Position numbers and translations under genes: made by a program. A stretch of 64,000 nt of DNA from an uncultured Clostridia bacterium (GTDB lineage: Bacteria > Bacillota > Clostridia > Lachnospirales > CAG-274): assembly GCA_947632615.1 (NCBI GenBank), contig CANRPW010000002.1:1-64000 (forward strand), given 5' to 3'. This document shows, piece after piece, positions 56,658 to 64,000 of the stretch. The notes under the pieces were generated by a model. The model ran no database searches. It was not told where the DNA came from and saw nothing but the letters and a program-made list of their open reading frames with translations. Numbering within the stretch: the stretch's first letter is position 1; each line of letters begins with the position of its first letter.

Positions 56658-58247
56658 ATGAGTCTAAGAAGAAGCGGTATACTTGTACATCCCTCATCTC
56701 TTTATTCTCCTTACGGAATAGGAGATTTAGGAGAGGGAGCATACAGATTTATAGATTTTCTTGAAAAAGGAAAACAAACGCTATGGCAAATATTGCCCTT
56801 AAGCCATGTGGGATATGGCAATTCTCCCTATTCAAGCTATTCTGCTTTTGCCTGTAACCCTTGGCTGATTTCACCTGACAAGCTGGCAAACGACGGTCTT
56901 TTAAGCAATGAGGATCTGCGCAACATTCCCTATTTCAAGCCGGACCGTGTTGAATTTGAAAAGGTAATGGACTATAAAGTTAAGCTATTTAAAAAAGCCT
57001 TCCAGATGTTCAATATGTATGCCGATAAAAAACCCTTCAGAAAGTTCTGTGAGGAAAATTCATTTTGGCTTGACGACTATACCCTCTATATCTCTATTAA
57101 AAATCATCTTATAAATGAAAGAAAAACAGGCGGCATACTGAGAGATCTTATGTCTTTTGCAAGCAGAGCAAAGTCATATCTTAAGGATCATGAAATTCTC
57201 GATCAATTTTACGGCGCAGCCTTTGTTTCATTTCCGGACGAGCTTTTAGACCCAACAGAGGAAGTCAAAGCAAAATGGAGAGCTAAGCTTTTGGAAGATA
57301 TCGAGTATTATTCATTTTTACAGTACGAATTTTATAAGCAGTGGAGTCAGCTTAAAAAATATGCAAATGACAAAGGCATAGAAATTATTGGCGATATGCC
57401 TATATTTATAGCTGCCGACAGCGCTGATGCTTGGCTCAACAGAGAGCTTTTCCACTACAACAGTGAGGGCTTTCCCGAAAAAATTGCAGGTGTTCCCCCT
57501 GATTATTTCTCCGAAACCGGTCAGCTTTGGGGAAATCCTCTCTACAGATGGGAAAAACACGATCAAACCGGCTATGACTGGTGGGCAAAGAGAATAAAAC
57601 AGACTCTCAAGTTTGTTGACATAGTAAGAATAGACCATTTCAGAGCCTTTGAAAGCTATTGGGAAATAACCGCTCCTGCAAAAACAGCTGAAAAAGGCGT
57701 TTGGAAAAAGGGACCGGGAAGAAAATTCTTCGACATTATGTTTTATAAGCTCAACGGACTGCCTATAATTGCTGAGGACTTAGGAGACCTTAATCCTGAG
57801 GTGCACAAGCTAAGAGACAGCCTTGGTCTTGCCGGAATGAAGGTTTTGCAGTTTGCCTTTAACAGCGGAAGCGGAAACGATTTTCTGCCTCACAACTTTA
57901 AGGACACCAACTGGATAATCTATCCCGGCACCCACGACAACAACACCACCAAAGGCTGGTGGAAGGAGATAGGAGACCAAGAGAGAAATTATGTAAAAGA
58001 CTATCTCAGAATAAGCGGTGACGACATAGCGTGGGATTTCATACGTCTTGCATTTTCATCGGTGGCTGATACTGCTATCATACCCTTGCAGGATGTACTC
58101 TGCTTAGACGAAAACTCCAGAATGAACATACCGGGAAAACCCGACGGAAATTGGGAATTCAGAATTGGCAAAGATGCTCTTAACGATAGCTATGCCGATG
58201 GACTTAAGTACCTTTCCGAGCTTTATAACAGAAATAACATTGACTGA
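56658..58247 (+). CDS. malQ: 4-alpha-glucanotransferase (amylomaltase)
   Basis: 529 residues, GH77. SGILVHPSSLYSPYGIGDLG at the start, SHVGYGNSPYSSYSAFACNP (substrate loop), IIGDMPIFIAADSADAW, VRIDHFRAFESYW near 328 (catalytic nucleophile Asp), IIAEDLGDLNPEVHKLRD (acid/base Glu) and IYPGTHDNNTTKGWW (third acid). It transfers maltodextrin segments in glycogen or starch use. AGGAGG precedes the ATG. Single gene with a probable operator. Confidence 0.96.
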   Translation: MSLRRSGILVHPSSLYSPYGIGDLGEGAYRFIDFLEKGKQTLWQILPLSHVGYGNSPYSSYSAFACNPWLISPDKLANDGLLSNEDLRNIPYFKPDRVEFEKVMDYKVKLFKKAFQMFNMYADKKPFRKFCEENSFWLDDYTLYISIKNHLINERKTGGILRDLMSFASRAKSYLKDHEILDQFYGAAFVSFPDELLDPTEEVKAKWRAKLLEDIEYYSFLQYEFYKQWSQLKKYANDKGIEIIGDMPIFIAADSADAWLNRELFHYNSEGFPEKIAGVPPDYFSETGQLWGNPLYRWEKHDQTGYDWWAKRIKQTLKFVDIVRIDHFRAFESYWEITAPAKTAEKGVWKKGPGRKFFDIMFYKLNGLPIIAEDLGDLNPEVHKLRDSLGLAGMKVLQFAFNSGSGNDFLPHNFKDTNWIIYPGTHDNNTTKGWWKEIGDQERNYVKDYLRISGDDIAWDFIRLAFSSVADTAIIPLQDVLCLDENSRMNIPGKPDGNWEFRIGKDALNDSYADGLKYLSELYNRNNID

Positions 58248-58254
58248 TAAAATT

Positions 58255-58287
58255 ATCCGGCAAGGCTGACTTGTCGGATTTTTTTTG
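58255..58287 (+). terminator. Intrinsic terminator of malQ
   Basis: ATCCGGCAAG (58255-58264) pairs with CTTGTCGGAT (58270-58279, one mismatch-type G-T), followed by eight T. Native sequence ends here; the mobile element boundary lies between this point and the recombinase stop at 58455. Confidence 0.88.
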
Positions 58288-58454
58288 AAAAAAAAGACTG
58301 CCCGCCCCTATGTGCAAGTTAAAATGGGGATAAAAAAAGAGAAAAAAATAATTTGAAATTAAAAGAGCGTTTTTGTTCTTTATGCGACATTTTTTGTAGT
58401 GACAGGAAGAAGAAAAACGCAAAGTAAAATGTGATAAAGTAACATAGAAAAGAA

Positions 58455-60062
58455 TTATAATTGTTTGAAGTCAATGTTTCTGATATCCCCGATTCCGTTC
58501 AGGTAGATATCTATTCTTTGGATTCGGTTTTTTCCTCTTCCCACTCCTTCGTGGCAGATTATTTTATCGATAAGTTGATTAACCATAAAAAAGGAAAGGT
58601 CAGAAACATCATTTATATTTCCATATTTTTTTAAGCGTGTAATAAAATTCTTTATTTCGCTTCTTTTACTTGTTTTTTCATTTATTGATTTTGTAACTTC
58701 GGAAATATCATTTTTTATGACCGCAAGTTCATCATTAAAAGATTCATAGAGCATTGTAAATTGTTCAGTGCTAATAACCCCGGACAGCTTATCGGTATAC
58801 AGATTTTTTATAATATTTTCAAGTTCACTCTTTCTTTTATTTTTTTCATTTAACAATTTTTCCTTATTAATAAAATCGGAAGCACTGTTATTTGATTCAT
58901 TTCTGCAGAGCATATTTAACAAGGCTTTTTCATCTGACACAGCAAGAACATAGAGCTTTTTTATACAATCAAAAACCATTTGATTAAGTTTTGAAGTTTT
59001 TACTGTATGTGTCGTACAGGTTCCTTTTTTGTCATACCCTCCACATCTGTAGTAGTCACGTTGACGTTTCAGATTTTTTGAGCGATACATTTTCGCACCG
59101 CAGTCAGCACAATATATCAGTCCTGAATAGTAGTTTGTATCTCCATAGTGATTAATTGTACGATTAGATTTTCGCTCATTAATCATTTTCTGTACAATTT
59201 CAAAAAGCTCCTTTTCAATAATTGGTTCATGTTTGTCTTCAAAAATAAGTCTTTCACTTTCATCGGTATAGCTATACCCTTTGGTTTTATATGATTTTTT
59301 TCTAGTCTTATGATTTACTGTGCAGCCCAAATACTCCTTTCGTGTAAGTATTTGTTTAATCGCATTAACTGACCAATCACATGAATTCACATTTTTTTTA
59401 ACAGTTTTAATGCCCAGTTTTATTTTATGACTTGTAGGAATCAGAACGCCCTCGGACTTGAGTAAACTTGCCATTCCACTCATGCTCATACCTGAAGCGT
59501 ATAATTCAAAGAGTCTTTTCACAACTTCAGCAGCTTCATTGTCAACTATCCATTCTTCGTGATTGTCGGGATTTTTTAAATATCCATAGGGCGGATTACT
59601 GCAAATATATTCCCCACGCTTCGCTTTTGTATCGAATACAGCACGAACTTTTTTGCTGATATCCTTGGCGTAAAATTCATTCAATACGTTTCTGAAAGGC
59701 AGGAAATCATCAAAGCCCTGTATGCTGTCTACGTTATCGTTAATCGCTATAAATCTTATGTTTTCATCGAAAAAAATAACTTCAAGATAATAGCCGACTT
59801 CGAGATAATTTCTTCCGAAACGGCTCATATCCTTTACAATTATTGTTTCAACATTTTTATTTTCAATTTCTTTGTAAAGGCTCTGAAAACCGGGACGATC
59901 GAAGCTTGTTCCCGAAAAGCCATCATCTGTAAAAAACCTAAGATTAGAAAAGCCGTTTCTTATGGCGTACTCTTCCAGAATGGTTTTTTGATTAAGGATG
60001 CTATTGCTTACGTTGTCCTCCTCATGTGAAAAGCGACAATAAAGTGCTGTTATTTTGTCCAT
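58455..60062 (-). CDS. Large serine recombinase (TnpX/TndX-like)
   Basis: 535 residues. The catalytic domain starts ITALYCRFSHEEDNVSNS (Ser in CRFS), with VKDMSRFGRNYLEVGYYLE near 95. A recombinase domain holds YGYLKNPDNHEEWIVDNEAA near 170, followed by a zinc ribbon YCADCGAKMYRSK with YYRCGGY, then a long coiled coil. This is the order of TnpX/TndX and phage integrases that need no accessory DNA bending. The ATG at 60062 follows AGGAGG by 6 bases. It should excise and insert the element at short core sites. Confidence 0.94.
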   Translation of the reverse strand: MDKITALYCRFSHEEDNVSNSILNQKTILEEYAIRNGFSNLRFFTDDGFSGTSFDRPGFQSLYKEIENKNVETIIVKDMSRFGRNYLEVGYYLEVIFFDENIRFIAINDNVDSIQGFDDFLPFRNVLNEFYAKDISKKVRAVFDTKAKRGEYICSNPPYGYLKNPDNHEEWIVDNEAAEVVKRLFELYASGMSMSGMASLLKSEGVLIPTSHKIKLGIKTVKKNVNSCDWSVNAIKQILTRKEYLGCTVNHKTRKKSYKTKGYSYTDESERLIFEDKHEPIIEKELFEIVQKMINERKSNRTINHYGDTNYYSGLIYCADCGAKMYRSKNLKRQRDYYRCGGYDKKGTCTTHTVKTSKLNQMVFDCIKKLYVLAVSDEKALLNMLCRNESNNSASDFINKEKLLNEKNKRKSELENIIKNLYTDKLSGVISTEQFTMLYESFNDELAVIKNDISEVTKSINEKTSKRSEIKNFITRLKKYGNINDVSDLSFFMVNQLIDKIICHEGVGRGKNRIQRIDIYLNGIGDIRNIDFKQL

Positions 60063-60680
60063 ATTATGCCCTCCTTTGTATAAAGAACTGCGAACCATTA
60101 TCCTACACTTTTATTATACCATGAGAAGCAGTCGAAAAAATTACATTTCCGAAATTACAAAATTAAAAATCAAAACATCGGCAGCAACGGTAAACTGCAC
60201 ATAGGAATCTCACCTCCGAGTGTTTTTCACTCAGCCCCGTAGGGAAGTATCATTATAGCCATCTGCGTGTCATCGCCTTTATAATTTACCAAATTATACT
60301 TTACAATAAGTGTACTTATCGCTCAGCCCCTTTGCTCGGAAAAACCAAAGCTTACAATCTTAATGACAGAGGGTCGTGGCGTACATATTGCTTGGCTATC
60401 CGCAGACGGAAAGTACCGACATTTGTTATATTCGATTTTCAAAGAACAAATTTATTTTTATACAACAATTATAAAATCAAGGGAATTTATTGTCAAGGTC
60501 CATTTTTAATTTTTTCAAAAATTTTCCTCTGCTTCGTTTCATTCATTACAAAGGTTGTTGCAGCTTCATTTGCAAATTATAATTTTTTGTTTTTGCAAAG
60601 CAATTGACAAAAATCTTTTGGCTCTTTATAATGAAAAGTGAAAAAAGAGATTTTGGGGTATTTATAATTTTGATTTGGGA
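60063..60680. other. Non-coding stretch upstream of the recombinase, possible gene relic
   Basis: TATAAT on the minus strand (60113-60118) may be the recombinase -10 box. On the minus strand a short frame ending at 60227 encodes NYKGDDTQMAIMILPYGAE after a TTG at 60292. It is followed by a strong GGAGGTGAG ahead of an ATG that opens only ten codons. These look like fragments of small element genes. No full gene is visible to 60680. Confidence 0.4.
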
Positions 60681-60689
60681 ACTTAAAAT

Positions 60690-60905
60690 CTGCCGAAGGC
60701 TTCAAGGGTCTGTCTGCCCTTGAAAATCCCTGAGTCTGCCGACGGCTCAACTCAGAAAATACCTATTGTTTCTGAGTTGCAAGCATAGGAAGTGTGGACA
60801 CACCTTCCGCTTGTTGGGGAGATTTCCCCAAGCCCTATTTGGTGGAAATTCCCCCAAACCCCCGTTGATTTTAAAAAATCAAAATATAAAAAACCGCAAA
60901 AAATA
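60690..60905 (+). other. Candidate origin of transfer (oriT)
   Basis: Directly upstream of mobC is a run of inverted repeats: TTCAAGGG/CCCTTGAA (60698-60725), CTCAGAAA/TTTCTGAG (60751-60777), GGAAGTGT/ACACCTTCC (60788-60808), and GGGGAGATTTCCCC (60817-60830), followed by AAGCCCTATTTGG. Position and structure fit an oriT, but the nick site cannot be fixed from sequence. Confidence 0.5.
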
Positions 60906-60927
60906 AAAATATGAAAAGGAGCGGATA

Positions 60928-61278
60928 ATGATGGGACGTTATCGCAATTCAACATTAAAGGTTATGCTGACAGAAGATGAAAAAGCTGCCATAAAAGAGA
61001 AAATGAAAATTCTTGGCATAACCACCATAAGTGAGTTTGTAAGAAAAGCTCTTAGTGTCAGCCCACTTGTAAGCATTGATATGAGCAGTCTTAACGAACT
61101 GGGCTATGAAATTAACAGGATAGGCAATAATATCAATCAGATTGCAAAAATTGCCAACCAAACCAAAAATATTTATCAGAACGACATAGCGGATTTGCAG
61201 ACAAAGATAGAAACTATTGATACTACTGTGACTGATTTAAAAAATCTGCTTACAAAATTGAATCGGGGTGAGTGCTAA
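60928..61278 (+). CDS. mobC: MobC-type relaxosome protein
   Basis: 116 residues. RNSTLKVMLTEDEKAAIKEK gives the beta strand and first helix of a ribbon-helix-helix domain. NELGYEINRIGNNINQIAKI is the MobC signature, and the C-terminal third is a coiled coil. It binds oriT and helps the relaxase melt the nick region. AAGGAG lies 6 bases before the ATG. Its stop overlaps the relaxase start by one base (TAATG). Confidence 0.88.
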   Translation: MMGRYRNSTLKVMLTEDEKAAIKEKMKILGITTISEFVRKALSVSPLVSIDMSSLNELGYEINRIGNNINQIAKIANQTKNIYQNDIADLQTKIETIDTTVTDLKNLLTKLNRGEC

Positions 61279-63032
61279 TGGCTCGCACCTCGATTGAACC
61301 TATACAGAGTGCTGCTCATCTCAAAAATGCTGTAAAATATATTCACGACAGAGATAAGACTGATTGGTTCGCATTGACTGATAGTTATAAATGCTGTTTC
61401 AGTTCAGCAGAAATAGATTTTGAATACATCCGGGACAAAGAAGTCATTAAAAAGGGAGTAAACATTGCTTGGCACTTGCATCAAGATTTTTCACCTGATG
61501 ATAATGTTACTCCTGAACAAGCTCTTGAAATCGGCAAAGAGCTTATGCGGAGAATGTACCCAAATTATCAATATGTGATTGCAACTCACATTGACAAGGG
61601 ACATATACACAACCACATAATTCTTAATTCTGTTAATTTTGTGGATTATCACAAGTTAGTCAGCAATTTTGGCACCCTTAAAGAACTCAGACGAATAAGC
61701 GATGAAATATGTAGGGAGAACAATCTCAGCGTAATTCAGTCCGACAGCAAAAAGAACACACGTAGGCTTGCGGAAAATATAGATAAGGCTATCGAAGAAT
61801 CACCCGATTTTGACAGTTTTATTGCCTATATGCAGGAGCTGGGCTATGAAGTAAAATTAGGCTCCAAACTTAAATTCAAGGACGATAAGATGGAGCATTT
61901 TATATCTTCAAAATCAATTTCTCAGGGCTACTCGGAGGACATGATAAAGTACCGCATCGCAAACAAAGATAAAGACATTAAGGTAGCAAGAAAAAGAACA
62001 CGGTGGGATGATAAAATAAAGGTAAGGAGTAAGACCCAGCTTCTAAAACACGATATCGACAGTGTTTTGAAAACGGCTCAGACCTATACCGATTTTATAA
62101 ACCAAATGAAGGACAGGGGCTATGAGATCAAGCAAGGAGAACATCTTGCCTTCAAAAAATTAACAGGCGGCGAAGAAGACGAAAAATCACGTTTCAGGCG
62201 AAGCGAAAAAATCGGACTTCATTACACCGAGGAAGTCATTAAATGGCGAATAAATCATAGAGAGGAGTATGAAAAGATGTCACAGGAAAGAAAGATTGAA
62301 AAGGTAATAACAGTCACTGATAAAATCAAGTATGGCGGTCGTGGACTCAGTAATTGGGCTGCGGGAGAGAACAGTAAACGAGGTAATGCAGCCAAGAACT
62401 GGATTATTGATAATCTTGTAGATGAATGGTTGATGAAAAATAATTATAATCCGGTTGTTTATAACAGAGAAAATAGTGCCCTTGATTTTGCTGTTTTCTT
62501 GGAATATTACGACAAAAAGAAAGAAGCTTTGGACAATCTTGAAAAAGAAGTTGCAGTCATCACAGCCGAGATGAAAAAGATACAAAAGACTATCAAGTCC
62601 GTAGAACAGTATTTTATACTTAAACCCACTGCCCAAAAATATGTGAATGTTGATTATCAACAGCTAAGTGACGCTGAAAAATCCATCTGCAAATCTGTTA
62701 TATCAAAGTATAATTATCACGTAAATGTAATCAATGAGGGTAAGGAGTTTTACGGCACTTTAAGCATGAAAGAGCTTTGGCAAAAATACAACTCTCTCAA
62801 AAGCAAAAGGGTTGAAATGCTTGATAAGCTGACAAAAGAAAAATTGGACTTTGACACATACGAAACCGTCAAATATAATATGGAGCATGAAGACGGAATA
62901 TGTCATTGCACTCGTGAAGAAGCTGAAGAGCATATGCAATATTTTCTTGAAACAGAAAAGCACTTGCAAGAAAAAATCCAAAAAAAAGAAAACCGCAAGA
63001 AAGCCGTTAAGGATTTTTTCGGTCTTGACTAA
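61278..63032 (+). CDS. Relaxase/mobilization nuclease (MOBP-type)
   Basis: 584 residues. The N-terminal domain has SAAHLKNAVKYIHD (region of the nicking Tyr) and YVIATHIDKGHIHNHIILNS near 105, the three-His metal motif. Two related DNA-binding repeats follow (FDSFIAYMQELGYEVKLGSK and YTDFINQMKDRGYEIKQGEH), then a long helical C-terminus. It would cut and lead the transferred strand from oriT. The ATG at 61278 is chosen for the one-base overlap with mobC. Confidence 0.92.
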   Translation: MARTSIEPIQSAAHLKNAVKYIHDRDKTDWFALTDSYKCCFSSAEIDFEYIRDKEVIKKGVNIAWHLHQDFSPDDNVTPEQALEIGKELMRRMYPNYQYVIATHIDKGHIHNHIILNSVNFVDYHKLVSNFGTLKELRRISDEICRENNLSVIQSDSKKNTRRLAENIDKAIEESPDFDSFIAYMQELGYEVKLGSKLKFKDDKMEHFISSKSISQGYSEDMIKYRIANKDKDIKVARKRTRWDDKIKVRSKTQLLKHDIDSVLKTAQTYTDFINQMKDRGYEIKQGEHLAFKKLTGGEEDEKSRFRRSEKIGLHYTEEVIKWRINHREEYEKMSQERKIEKVITVTDKIKYGGRGLSNWAAGENSKRGNAAKNWIIDNLVDEWLMKNNYNPVVYNRENSALDFAVFLEYYDKKKEALDNLEKEVAVITAEMKKIQKTIKSVEQYFILKPTAQKYVNVDYQQLSDAEKSICKSVISKYNYHVNVINEGKEFYGTLSMKELWQKYNSLKSKRVEMLDKLTKEKLDFDTYETVKYNMEHEDGICHCTREEAEEHMQYFLETEKHLQEKIQKKENRKKAVKDFFGLD

Positions 63033-63063
63033 TGCTCAATATTTGTGGAGGGAGGACAATTAT

Positions 63064-63804
63064 ATGATAAACAAAATTGGTAGGCTATACCTTGATGTTC
63101 CTTATGCAGACAAAGATAAAGTCAAGGCACTCGGAGCTAAATGGGACAGTTCAATTAAGAAGTGGTATTACAGAGGTTCCGCATATAACTATTTTAAATT
63201 TGCCGATTGGCTGCCGTTTGATTTGAGTGACAACATAATAGTAATTGACAATATTTACATATTGGAAGGAAAGAGAATATGTTGGAAATGCAAAAAGGAA
63301 ACAACTGTAATTGCCCTTGGAGTATGTGAAAATATTGAGGTTTTTTTTGACTATGAAAAAGACAAATATGTATGTAACATAGATAATATTTTCTGTGAGT
63401 TGCATTTAGCTTGGGCGTATGAGGAAAAACAAATACCGCCTTTATTGTTAAAGTATATAAAATCTCAATATTCCGTAAAAACAGGCTATTCAAAGAGAGC
63501 AGGCAAGAATTTTGCAAATCATTGTCAGCACTGTGGAACAATACAGGGCAATAATTTCCTTTTTGAGGAATCTGACAGCCCATTTTCCAATTGTGCATTT
63601 GGAGATGTATTACGAAAGCGTATGGAAAAATTAAAAATTAAACAGATTCCTATTGCTGATAATATACAACTTGACTGGAACATATCATACAGTTCAAATG
63701 ATTTTGCATATCTTGACTATTGTGATGATGTGGAGATAATTAATATAAGAGCAGAGGGCACTAATACTGAACCTCTTACATATAAAGATTTATATTTACT
63801 TTAA
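63064..63804 (+). CDS. DUF5710-domain cargo protein
   Basis: 246 residues from the ATG at 63064 (GGAGG upstream). The first ~45 residues, RLYLDVPYADKDKVKALGAK and WDSSIKKWYYRG, form a DUF5710 domain, common on plasmids and conjugative elements and resembling a small DNA-primase/helicase-associated module. Later CWKCKKETT and CQHCGTIQG form a possible zinc site. Function unknown. It is probably the last gene of the mob operon. Confidence 0.78.
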   Translation: MINKIGRLYLDVPYADKDKVKALGAKWDSSIKKWYYRGSAYNYFKFADWLPFDLSDNIIVIDNIYILEGKRICWKCKKETTVIALGVCENIEVFFDYEKDKYVCNIDNIFCELHLAWAYEEKQIPPLLLKYIKSQYSVKTGYSKRAGKNFANHCQHCGTIQGNNFLFEESDSPFSNCAFGDVLRKRMEKLKIKQIPIADNIQLDWNISYSSNDFAYLDYCDDVEIINIRAEGTNTEPLTYKDLYLL

Positions 63805-63846
63805 TATTGACTAATGCTTAAAAGTGTGGTAATATAAAAACACAAG

Positions 63847-63872
63847 AAGGAACAACTTAAGCAATTGTTCCT
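63847..63872. other. Short inverted repeat after the DUF5710 gene
   Basis: AGGAACAA and TTGTTCCT (63847-63872) form an 8-bp stem around a 10-base spacer, 20 bases before the terminator. Role unknown; it could be a recombinase end-site arm. Confidence 0.35.
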
Positions 63873-63890
63873 CCACGTAGTTTGATTATG

Positions 63891-63938
63891 AATAATCGCC
63901 CCTAACTTCGGAAAACGCAAGGGCGATTATTTTTTTAT
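63891..63938 (+). terminator. Intrinsic terminator of the mob operon
   Basis: AATAATCGCCC (63891-63901) pairs with GGGCGATTATT (63921-63931), followed by seven T. The remaining 62 bases to the window end hold nothing recognisable. Confidence 0.85.
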
Positions 63939-64000
63939 TATGTAAAACATAATTATGATGGCGATAATAAATATCTGCACATCATGTATAAGTATTATTA

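Larger units (their letters stand above)
58290..63931. mobile_element. Integrative mobilizable element (serine recombinase, MobC, relaxase)
   Basis: The segment carries a large serine recombinase on one edge (minus strand), then a hairpin-rich region fit for an oriT, mobC, a MOBP-type relaxase and a DUF5710 cargo gene (plus strand). No type IV secretion genes are present, so it would need a helper. The left end lies within 58287-58454. The right end is at or beyond the terminator at 63891-63931, perhaps outside the window; ends are approximate. No twin-hairpin copies occur here. Confidence 0.8.

Noticed and set aside
58306-60212. CCTATGTGCA found at 58309 and, inverted, near 60207 as possible att arms
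   Set aside because: A 10-base match over 2 kb is expected by chance, and one copy is inside the element rather than at an end.
60332-60607. A 91-codon plus-strand frame in the mobile element
   Set aside because: It has no ribosome site, atypical composition and lies over the fragmentary region upstream of the recombinase.

Overview
The window is chromosomal DNA of a low-to-moderate GC Bacillota bacterium, most likely an anaerobic member of the Clostridia. The evidence is gene content and order: scRNA-dnaX-ybaB-recR, tig-clpP-clpX, ecfA-ecfT-truA followed by mltG-trmR-trhP, a DUF6472 micro-protein, ThyX, an [FeFe]-hydrogenase maturase (HydG) with its TM1266-type partner, and AGGAGG ribosome sites with TTGACA-N17-TATAAT promoters. 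A secreted pectate lyase carrying FIVAR and dockerin-like modules and a GH105 unsaturated galacturonyl hydrolase point to a pectin-using gut fermenter. Genus is not claimed.

Layout. 0.1-4.5 kb: PHP histidinol-phosphatase and AddA, facing a shared terminator. 4.5-15.8 kb: a ten-gene minus-strand polysaccharide operon: RmlB, RmlD, the Wzm/Wzt exporter, an epimerase, a methyltransferase, a kinase with a repeated coiled coil, an RgpF-type rhamnan protein, and an AlgI/AlgX-like O-acetylation pair. The methyltransferase and kinase-coiled-coil pair looks like a split version of WbdD, the O-antigen chain terminator and molecular ruler. 16-18.3 kb: icd and a LysR regulator. 18.5-24.8 kb: one operon with a fused EcfA1-EcfA2, EcfT, TruA, MltG and the tRNA U34 modification pair TrmR/TrhP. 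25-30.4 kb: pectate lyase, a small ribbon-helix-helix regulator with possible shared operators, S20, an SDR and a secreted unknown. 30.5-36 kb (plus strand): response regulator, HolA, TopB, PepT, DUF6472. 36-46.7 kb (minus): PutP, an MBL hydrolase, ClpX, ClpP, Tig, DUF503, PAP2, ThyX, RecR, YbaB, DnaX. Then come SRP RNA, HydG/TM1266, AzlCD, a Na/Pi transporter, tRNA-Leu, and (plus) GH105, MiaA, a YnbB-like PLP enzyme and MalQ. 58.3-64 kb: an integrative mobilizable element with a large serine recombinase, MobC, a relaxase and a DUF5710 protein.

The most unusual feature is not a gene. Nine intergenic copies of a twin-hairpin repeat (named A to I here) lie between positions 1 and 53.7 kb. Each complete copy has a short hairpin, a linker close to CCRCGGGKCGG, a long and almost perfect hairpin with a 30-49 bp stem, and often a tail CCGCAGTYTGGTCGG. 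The linker and tail are conserved. The stem sequences differ almost completely from copy to copy while their two arms still match base for base. That is not how ordinary MITE or REP copies diverge, and I do not recognise the family. The copies sit between co-directional genes and are absent from the polysaccharide operon and the mobile element.
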